This document shows positions 58,301 through 64,000 of a DNA stretch of 64,000 nucleotides, piece by piece. A program made the translations under genes and the position numbers. The stretch spans positions 744,001 to 808,000 of the forward strand of contig JAWZYV010006201.1 of the NCBI GenBank assembly GCA_038373885.1, read 5' to 3'. The notes under the pieces were generated by a model, which did no database searches, was not told the DNA's origin, and was given only the letters and a program-made list of their open reading frames with translations. This DNA comes from Cheiracanthium punctorium. Its lineage: Eukaryota > Arthropoda > Arachnida > Araneae > Cheiracanthiidae. The first letter of the stretch is position 1. Each line of letters opens with the position of its first letter.

Positions 58301-59839
58301 TTGCGTATGTTGTTATTCTTCTCGAGTTTTTAGTTCATACTCAAGATAAAATCAACAGGATTTAAAACGAAAGAATGATCATCATTGAAATGCTATCATT
58401 GATAAAAATTTAGAAATTTCAACTTGCATTTTTTCAAAAATATTTAGCAAGAGAAGTTCAAATTTCGCTAATAACGGTTTAAACCAACTTTAATCTCAAC
58501 ACTAAAATATACATTTTTGAATTCACTAGAATGAAAAATACAAGAAAATGATTACCTTTGAAAAATTATGTACCTTCGTTGCAGTTTGTAATGTATGTAT
58601 GAATTCCCTCCTCGAAAAAATAATATTTGCAGTTTCAGCATACGTAAAATACTTTTTATAACGACATACTTTTCCATAACAACAGACGCAATTTCTAAAC
58701 AAAAACAATGTGCAGCAATTGATCATCTCAACGAAGTCGGTGAACCTGCTCTGTGCACAGTTTATTTAGTTTGAAACTAACCACACTCAGTTTTGTATAC
58801 GAACGCTCTAGTTCATAAACTGAATGCACCCAGTTTCCTTTAAGAACACCTTAGATAGGAACTCGTTGCACGAGTGCAACTCGTTTGGCGTTTACGAATG
58901 CGGCCAATTTCAATTAAATATCGTTTCGTGGTGTTCAAAATCGAACGTTTCTCTGACTTAAAATATTAAACTTTTATCTTATCTTTTTTACATTTTACTC
59001 ACTGTTCACTTATTTAGAAAGTTACGTTTAATTTACGTGATTTCGTTTCTCTTAGGAGTGACAACCTATTGCGTAGATTCTGCCCATTGCATTCCTATTA
59101 TATTATGCCCTAAAACAGAATAACATCATGATAAAACATCATCGATATTTATTATTCTTATTTCTTCGAAACATATCAGCCATTTTCTTCTCATCTTCGT
59201 TAAAAGTGGTGTAAACTCACTTTTATATTGTCCTAGCTGAAGCACTCACGCAAATCGTACTCGAGTCAGTCGGGGCATAATTTCGAATATAAATATGTAC
59301 ATAGAAATTTGATTGGGATGGGAGGCTAGAGAGAACATTAGTTCAGAAAAAAAATGATTCATAAAATTTTAGATATGTGTAACAAATTATATTATTAAAA
59401 TCGTAAAAAGAAGTTATTCTGGACGTGAACAAAAGACGAATCGACGAGATTTGAAAATCGCGTAACTCCGGTTTCACGTAAGTCGGAGTACTACTGTACG
59501 CTGTGAATCAAACGTGATATGTAAATCCCTCTTTGTGCTTGACTATGCATTTACCTTTCATTGGCATCTTTCCCCTTTCCTGCGCAGGTCGCAACCGTTT
59601 CTTGTCTGTGTGCTTCTTCGGCATGTCTCTGTCCCTGGTCGCCGTTTCCTTGGTCGCCGTCTCCCTGCAATCCCTACTCTCCCTGGTCGCCATTTACGGC
59701 CTCCTGGAATCGGGCGTCATCATCACGTTCCCCATTCTCACGAAGGAGTTCATCCGAGGCGAGAGGAGGCAAGCCGTCGCCATAGCATCGAGCAACGTTC
59801 TCTCCGCGCCCACCGTCATGCTTGTCCCCATGCTCATTG
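52138..59839 (+). CDS. Monocarboxylate-transporter-like gene (SLC16 / MFS), 3' partial
   Basis: Spliced coding region of four visible exons: 52138-52336, 54032-54175, 55479-57344 and 59588-59839, about 821 residues. All introns are phase 1 with GT-AG ends. The product should be a plasma-membrane MFS carrier. Family members move lactate, pyruvate or other small carboxylates with protons, but some move other substrates, so the substrate here is not known. Ten to eleven hydrophobic segments are visible: six before residue ~190, a hydrophilic loop at ~190-670, then TM7-TM10 and the start of TM11. Family landmarks are a GSW pair before TM1 in place of the usual GGWGW, the ASGISYSGSYMGSFIFPPV stretch in TM5, and ITDRG after TM8. 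TM11-12 and the stop lie beyond the window. The start is set by an in-frame TGA directly before the ATG. Vertebrate family members are roughly 450-550 residues long, so the loop makes this one much longer. Exons are GC-richer than the introns. Family assignment is firm; orthology within SLC16 is not resolved. Confidence 0.9.
52614..52888. mobile_element. piggyBac-like MITE family 2, copy 2 (275 bp)
   Basis: TTAA lies at 52610-52613 and 52889-52892. Starts CTCATTTATGCCTAGCGTCC, ends CCAGGCACGAATGGG. Near-identical to 39505-39780 along its length. In transporter intron 1. Confidence 0.85.
52981..53507 (+). mobile_element. Internally deleted mariner/Tc1-like transposon (527 bp)
   Basis: Ends GGGATGATACAATTTTAAA and TTTAAATTGTATCACTCT with TA on each side. 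It keeps only the two ends of the transposase gene. In transporter intron 1, directly followed by the piggyBac-like MITE, sharing the TTAA. Confidence 0.8.
53079..53437 (+). pseudogene. mariner-like transposase, N- and C-terminal pieces
   Basis: Piece 1 starts at ATG 53079 (MGRYTLEQRFEIIKLFHQNQ), the helix-turn-helix N-terminus. After ~53194 the sequence jumps to the C-terminal end of the DDE domain: CDLTPCDIFLWGYVKPQVYA, then RMRYAERHRGGNMNDIIF. A TAA at ~53284 interrupts it. The central catalytic part is deleted and the two pieces are not in one frame. Nonfunctional. Confidence 0.82.
53511..53921. mobile_element. piggyBac-like MITE, copy 8 (411 bp)
   Basis: TTAA lies at 53507-53510 and 53922-53925. 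One of the inverted arms is mostly deleted (GCCCAATGCTTTTTGACGCA shows the joint). In transporter intron 1. Confidence 0.88.
54032..54175 (+). CDS. Transporter coding exon 2 (end of TM2, TM3, start of TM4)
   Basis: The acceptor is CCTTTCTTTAG and the donor G|GTACGT. The exon is 144 bp, so the phase 1 frame is kept on both sides. It codes residues 67-115: the end of TM2, the loop GHLGHRFG with the basic residues typical between TM2 and TM3 of MFS carriers, TM3 (GPVVATGCLIASLGAALCFF), and the beginning of TM4 (WLIVCWGGLFG). Joining to exon 3 gives a Gly-rich GGLFGFGFGLS stretch in TM4, as expected for the family. A small open frame at 54001-54189 covers this exon but starts inside the intron. 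Confidence 0.88.
54303..54428. repeat. Small foldback in transporter intron 2
   Basis: GGCCGTATTCACCAAACA and TGTTTGGTAAATATGGCC are inverted ends. At the centre is a perfect 24-base palindrome at 54351-54374 (CATCGGTAAGAT and its complement). Confidence 0.68.
55132..55155. repeat. Perfect 24-bp palindrome and CCAAGATT repeats
   Basis: AATCTTGGCGCA followed by its reverse complement; then GCGCCAAGATT recurs to 55190. In transporter intron 2. Confidence 0.7.
55479..57344 (+). CDS. Transporter coding exon 3 (TM4-TM8 with giant loop)
   Basis: A very large 1866-bp exon (622 codons, phase 1 at both ends) with acceptor AACTTCTAG and donor A|GTAAGT. It codes residues 115-737. TM4 finishes with GFGFGLSTCLLPLAIN. 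TM5-TM6 follow (ASGISYSGSYMGSFIFPPV, then FLVIAGFLLNVLVAALLL). A hydrophilic, Ser/Lys/Asn-rich loop spans about residues 190-670. TM7 begins at EPMFTVIGFTMS and TM8 holds ALMALSISNFIGTLTLG, followed by SITDRG. The loop has a Cys cluster (CQEC at ~277-280 and CCPH at ~290-293) and a Lys-rich segment at ~370-405. MFS topology puts the loop in the cytoplasm. The exon is fully open for more than 1.8 kb, which strongly supports coding. Confidence 0.92.
57345..57834. other. Transporter intron 3, left part
   Basis: Nothing recognised besides a T-run at ~57777-57785. Confidence 0.5.
57832..57935 (-). pseudogene. Retroelement RNase H fragment
   Basis: The minus frame reads HTQWIHSNVGVRSNKIADCR followed by AKAAS. 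This matches the last motif of the RNase H domain of non-LTR retrotransposons (WIPGHVGI.GNE.AD..AK.A). Only this motif remains and no catalytic core precedes it. In transporter intron 3, antisense to the gene. Confidence 0.55.
58145..58905. mobile_element. Foldback/TIR element, copy 2 of the TTCGTAAA family
   Basis: Starts GGTGCATTCGTAAACG and ends TTTACGAATGCGGCC. Homologous to 4161-4872 over 58145-58850, with an additional terminal repeat (CTCGTTGCACGAGTGCAACTC) at the right. In transporter intron 3. Confidence 0.75.
58906..59587. other. Transporter intron 3, right part
   Basis: AT-rich, no repeat recognised; polypyrimidine tract and acceptor TTTCCTGCGCAG at the end. Confidence 0.5.
59588..59839 (+). 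CDS. Transporter coding exon 4 (TM9-TM10, start of TM11)
   Basis: The acceptor is TTTCCTGCGCAG and the donor G|GTAAGT. The exon is 252 bp, phase 1 on both sides, and codes residues 737-821. It is markedly GC-rich. It contains TM9-TM10 (FLSVCFFGMSLSLVAVSL, then a repeated LVAVSL/SLVAIYGLLESGVII stretch), the conserved loop after TM10 (FPILTKEFIRGERRQAVAIA) and the beginning of TM11 (NVLSAPTVMLVPMLIG). The order and spacing match the C-terminal half of SLC16 proteins. The expected next exon with TM11-12 is not found before 64000. Overlapping frames in the other phases are shadows caused by the GC-rich codons. Confidence 0.88.
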
Positions 59840-60002
59840 GTAAGTACAGAGACTTCACAGATACTGAGTAATACGAATGTTACTGAATTTATTCGCCATG
59901 GATTAATATTTATCAGTTCCCGCCCCAGGTGGATGCCAACAGGGGCGTGACCTTCGAAAGGAAGGCCTGCTGGTTTATAAAATGAGCCATGCTATGTGCA
60001 GA

Positions 60003-60396
60003 ACCAACGCCTCTTAGAAATAGAAAGCTTTACAATATCTACGTCACCAAGCTTTGACGTCATCATTAGGCCTGCACTTAAAAGTTTTATTTTCATAAAA
60101 TAAAACTATTAAAAATTTCTGGTAAATTTACCCATGAATAGCAATATTTTAATAATTTGAGATAAAAAATATAATTTTACGACAAATGGTAGTTTTTAAC
60201 CATGACTAATTAGATAGTGTGATAAGGAAAAAGATCCTAATGGATAATTTTGTATGAGAAATGTATTTTAATTTTAATGTTTACGATATTTTCTAATATT
60301 TGTATCGTTCACCAGAAATTTTAAATAGTTTTACATTGTGAAGTTAAAACTGTGATGACATCGGCGACGCAGGAGTTGTAAGGCCCTCTACATCTA
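60003..60396. repeat. Foldback array unit 1
   Basis: Starts CCAACGCCTCTTAGAAATAG and ends CCCTCTACATCTAGG. Palindromic arms include AAGCTTTGACGTCATCATTA. In the last visible transporter intron. Confidence 0.72.
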
Positions 60397-60827
60397 GGAG
60401 CAACACCTCCTAGATATAGAAAGCCTCACAACAGCTACGTCACCAAGCTTTGACGTCATCATTTGGACTACATTTAAAAGTTTGATTGTGATTAAATAAA
60501 TTAAAAATTTCTGGTGAATTTTCCTATGATTGGCAACATTTTAATAACTTGAGATAAAAAATATAATTTTACGACAAATGGCAGTTTTTAACCATAACTA
60601 ATTAGATAATGTGATAAGGAAATAGATCATACTGAATAATTTTGTATGAGAAAGATATTTTAATTTTAATGTTTAATATAAGTTATTTTCTAATATTTGT
60701 AGTATTTACCAGAAATTTTTAATAGTTTTATTTTGTGAAAATAAAACTTTTAAATGTAGGCCAAATGATGACGTCAAAGGTTCGTGACGTAGGAGTTGTA
60801 AGGCTTCCTATATCTAGGAGGCGTTGC
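60397..60827. repeat. Foldback array unit 2 (best preserved)
   Basis: Inverted arms of at least 85 bp: GCAACACCTCCTAGATATAG at the left, CTATATCTAGGAGGCGTTGC at the right, continuing through TTTGACGTCATCATTTGG. ~430 bp, AT-rich middle, no ORF. Confidence 0.8.
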
Positions 60828-60844
60828 TAGGAGACGTTGGCAGA

Positions 60845-61273
60845 GCCAACACTTCCTAAATATACAATGCCTGAGAACAGAAACTTTTACGTCATCAATA
60901 GGTCCACTAAGATGGCGTCATCACACATTTATTTTCACAAAGTAAAATTATTCAAAGTTTGTGGTGAATTAACTCCCGTATAAAACATTTTAATGATTTA
61001 AGATAGAAAATTTAATTTTACGACAAATAGGAAACTTTAACTAACACTAATTATATAATATCATATAGAAATAGATCACAATAAATTATTTTTTATCAGA
61101 AAGGCATTTTAGTTTTTATCTTCAACTTAAGATATTTTCTAAAATTTGTATCACTCACCAGATATTTTAAATAGTTTTACTTTGTGAAGTAAAACTGTGA
61201 TTACGTCATCTTAGAGGACCTGGTGATGATGTAAAAGGCTCTGTTCGTAGGTCTTCTATATCTAGGAGGTGTT
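60845..61273. repeat. Foldback array unit 3
   Basis: GCCAACACTTCCTAAATATA at the left, TCTATATCTAGGAGGTGTTG at the right. More diverged than unit 2. Confidence 0.72.
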
Positions 61274-62190
61274 GACCCTGGTCAAAGTAGAACAATTGGG
61301 TCCCACGCGATAACCTCCCCATTTTAAAAAACCAATCACGATTCATTTATTCTGCAAAGTTTTGAATATCCCCCCCCCCGGCCATCGAACCGTGATTTTT
61401 TTTTTTTTTTTTAAGTAATCTGAAATAAATGAATACATAATGTCAATGAAACAGATAACATCAGTGAAACGTTAGTCTAAATCTATATCATACTTGTTAA
61501 TATGTACGGAATATAATGAACCACTTTTTGTAAACAGTAGCATTTTCAGTATTTTTTTTTTTTAATTTATACCTGACCGGCTTGCTTAATTCAAAAATTT
61601 TGTTGTTTTAAAACCTTAAAAATACTGCTTATAAAGACTGCTTAATTATACTAGGATAATGTCAGCATCTCTGCTATATCAACGACATAGCATTTTGTCG
61701 AATTGAAACGAAGTTTAAATTAATTTATACAAATGTAAATTTGAATTATTATCATTATTCCTACTTTATAAAATATAATATGGCTTTTCAGATTTCATTT
61801 CTCCTTTGTTATTTTATGGTACAATTATAAAGTGTAAAATATAAGATTTTCGGGGAGTTAAAATCTGCTAGCCGTGCCGATAATATGGTACTGGCTATGT
61901 CGTTGATATGACAAAATTGTATTACATGGAACTTCTAGGGCCTTCAAGACTACATTTCCAATTTTACAATCTTTTTTTTTAGTCATTATATATATGGGGT
62001 CTCCCAGTTAGGCATAGTCAAGTCCAATAAAAAAAACAAGTTTATATACAGCAGTGACTAAGAAAAGAATAATATAGATAAAGAGAAAAAAAAAGGAAAT
62101 AACAATACAAACAGATAAAATATGAACAGAGAAACAAATTGCACAAGAAAAAAGTCTAAAGATATTGATGGAAAGTTCCTAATCGTTTTT
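61274..62190. other. Intron sequence between foldback units
   Basis: C-run at ~61370 and T-run at ~61398. AT-rich, with CATAGCATTTTGTCG / GACAAAATTGTATTAC near-inverse stretches at ~61686 and ~61909. No gene. Confidence 0.45.
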
Positions 62191-62478
62191 TTAAAGTAAG
62201 ACCGCCTTGGGCCTTTTGCAATGTATTTCGTCCCGAAAGTGGTAGTCTGGCAGCTCGGCCGTGAGTTCATTTGGAACATTATCAAGGTTGTCGAAGAAAC
62301 TCTCCTCAATCTGACGGACTACTGCCTTAAGTGAAGGTATACCGAGATCACGCTGAATTACAATATTTGCAAGATATCTGTGCCCACGCGGAATTTGGCG
62401 GATAATTGCATTGTGTTTAGGTGATAAGATAGCTAAATTTGTTTTGGCAGTAAAGCCCCAGATTTTGCTGGTATAGGC
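62191..62478 (-). pseudogene. Jockey-like LINE reverse transcriptase, C-terminal fragment 2
   Basis: An open minus frame without a start reads SKIWGFTAKTNLAILSPKHN, then YLANIVIQRDLGIPSLKAVV, NVPNELTAELPDY and CKRPKAVLL before TAA at 62191-62193. It aligns with the end of the LINE at 37483-38103 (NVPNEIIATLPDY ... KRPKAVLHAL) but is a different, diverged copy. The rest of the ORF is missing. In the transporter's last intron, antisense. Confidence 0.78.
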
Positions 62479-62905
62479 AACACCTCCTTCTTTAAGAAAG
62501 CCTCACAACTGAATCCTTAACGTCATCACAGGCCTAAGAAAAAAACGCCATCAAAGTTTCATTTTCACGAAGTTAAATTTTTGAAATTTCTGGTGAATGC
62601 TACAAATATTAGAAAATATCTTAAATTAAAAATTAAAATTAAAATATCTATCTCACGCAAAATTATTCATTATGATCTATTTCCTTATCATATTATCTAA
62701 TTAGTTATGGTTAAAAACTGCTGTTTGTCGTGAAATTAAATATTCTATACCAAATCATTCAAATGTTATTCTGCGTGAGTAAATTCACCGGAAATTTGAA
62801 CTAGTTTTATTTTGTGAAAATAAAACTTTTATTTTTATGCTTTATGATGACTTCAAGGCTTGGTGACGTAGAGGTTGCTAGGCTTCCTTATCAGAAAGTG
62901 TTGAC
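62476..62905. repeat. Foldback array unit 4
   Basis: GGCAACACCTCCTTCTTTAA at the left, GCTTCCTTATCAGAAAGTG at the right. Same interior (TTTCTGGTGAATG ... ATTTCCTTATCATATTATCT) as units 1-3. It abuts the LINE fragment. Confidence 0.7.
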
Positions 62906-64000
62906 ATAGGTCGCACTAGACAACGCTACGCATTTATACAATTTCACTTTATTTTGAAAAAGCAACTTTTTTTTTTCCTCTCTTGTTTTTTTTTTTTTTT
63001 TACGAAACCAACAATTTTATTGCGGGCATAAAGCACACGTGCATTCCTTGACCTTGGTTGCTAGGTTGGTGAGTTCAGGCGGAAAGTAATAATTTGTACA
63101 GAAATATTAAGATTCTGGTCACTATTCACCAGTTTAATAAGTTTATTATTCATTAACTTTATCATTGGGACAACAGTAAAAAATTACAAATTTTTAAACT
63201 AATAATTTATTTTCAAAATATGATTGCAGCTTTAATTTTTAAATACAATTGTAATATTTGTCCCAAAAATAAATTAAGTAACAAAAAACTTGATATAATG
63301 GTGATGAGCAACCAGAATCTTAATATTTTAATACAAACTTTTATTTTTTTAACCTTATTTTTCTTTCATAATTCAGCAGCTCTTTTTGTCGAAGGTCGCG
63401 ACAAGGTCGCTTTACGGTGCCCTGTATATGAGGAGTAGAGGCGAACTATGTAAGTCGCCTCCATTCCATTCCGAAGTGATAACACTAGCTTCAAGCTCAA
63501 ACGTAACTTTATTAATTCTAACTAGTTAGCTGTTCGCTTCCTCAGGCGTAGATCCCTTTTCTGTGCTCAGTGTTGCTTCCAAACCTAAGACTGTAGCCAC
63601 AGCGATCTCGCAAATTCTTTCAACTGTGCCATGAGGATATTCATTTTACCACTAATTTCACCCTTAGAAAACCTAAACACAGAATATAATAGAACCATTA
63701 TATTAAAAAATTATTCAAGAATGATTTGCAACGAAATATTGATAAATAATTTTACGTGAATAATTTCTAAAGAATTATAAATGTTAACAAAAATGTTAAT
63801 ATTTCGTTCTTAAACAAAATTTTAAAAACACTATTATTTAACGATTAGTCGCTATGTAGAAGGTTTTAAATTTTAATTATTTCAATTATAGGATAAATCA
63901 AACAATGAATAAATCATGAACTTATAATAACACCAAATATTTCATAAAAAGAAATGTTATTTAAAAAAAAAAGGTACACATTCGCCTTCCAAAGCTACTT
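62906..64000. other. Right edge, intron or intergenic DNA
   Basis: T-runs at ~62967-63001. The frame at 63220-63438 ends in a weak exon-like stretch (CAG before CAGCTCTTTTTGTCG, donor-like CTATGTAAGT at ~63447) but has no transporter similarity. The missing last transporter exon is not seen here. Confidence 0.45.

Noticed and set aside
59514..59843. 109-residue and other frames over transporter exon 4
   Set aside because: Shadow frames. Only the frame joined by phase 1 splicing continues the transporter.
63379..63446. Possible last exon of the transporter (acceptor-like CAG, donor-like GTAAGT)
   Set aside because: In the required phase it reads ALFVEGRDKVALRCPVYEE and a stop. It has no similarity to TM11-12 of SLC16 proteins and no Gly/Pro motif expected at the join.

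Overview
This window is AT-rich nuclear DNA from an animal, most probably an arthropod. A chelicerate such as a spider is my inference, from the long introns, the mix of repeats and the form of the one host gene. There is no sign of prokaryotic, organellar or viral replicon organisation: no operons, no CRISPR, no rRNA and no free-standing tRNA. Most short open frames here are chance frames in AT-rich or palindromic repeats.

One host protein-coding gene is clear. It is a monocarboxylate-transporter-like (SLC16/MFS) gene on the plus strand. Its first coding exon starts at 52138. Three further coding exons lie at 54032-54175, 55479-57344 and 59588-59839. All introns are phase 1 and all splice sites fit the consensus. 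The gene runs off the right edge, because the last transmembrane segments and the stop codon are not in the window. About 821 residues are visible, with an unusually long (about 480 residue) hydrophilic loop between membrane segments 6 and 7. The 5'UTR starts at a good acceptor (52094), so at least one upstream noncoding exon must exist. A GC-richer block ending in a donor at 32833 is a possible one.

Nearly everything else is mobile-element debris, and many boundaries can be proven by target-site duplications. Left part (1-36 kb): hAT-type MITEs (1931, 3176, 6618, 7680, 16265), a nested hAT stack (19473-21927), a 2 kb noncoding hAT (30289-32351), TTAA-flanked piggyBac-like foldback MITEs (8502, 9413, 13337, 23951, 26320, 28431), long inverted repeats, and a MITE family marked by the motif AGTATTCGAGTA. 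Middle (36.8-50.4 kb): a solo LTR split by a Jockey-like LINE with a 15-bp target duplication, three Helitron-like elements (one carrying a helix-turn-helix ORF and a minisatellite, one split by a hAT), tRNA-derived SINEs, and an exact two-copy 328-bp tandem duplication. Right part (51-64 kb): the transporter gene, whose introns hold a deleted mariner-like element, two piggyBac-like MITEs, foldbacks, an RNase H remnant, another Jockey-like LINE fragment and an array of ~430-bp foldback units.

The nestings give a readable order of insertions. No transposon here looks intact, so movement would need enzymes encoded elsewhere. I see no clear new multigene system. The most unusual items are the transporter's giant loop, the series of hAT elements whose ends are filled with different short self-complementary repeats, the repeat-captured helix-turn-helix ORF, and an exon-like block at 50409-50512.
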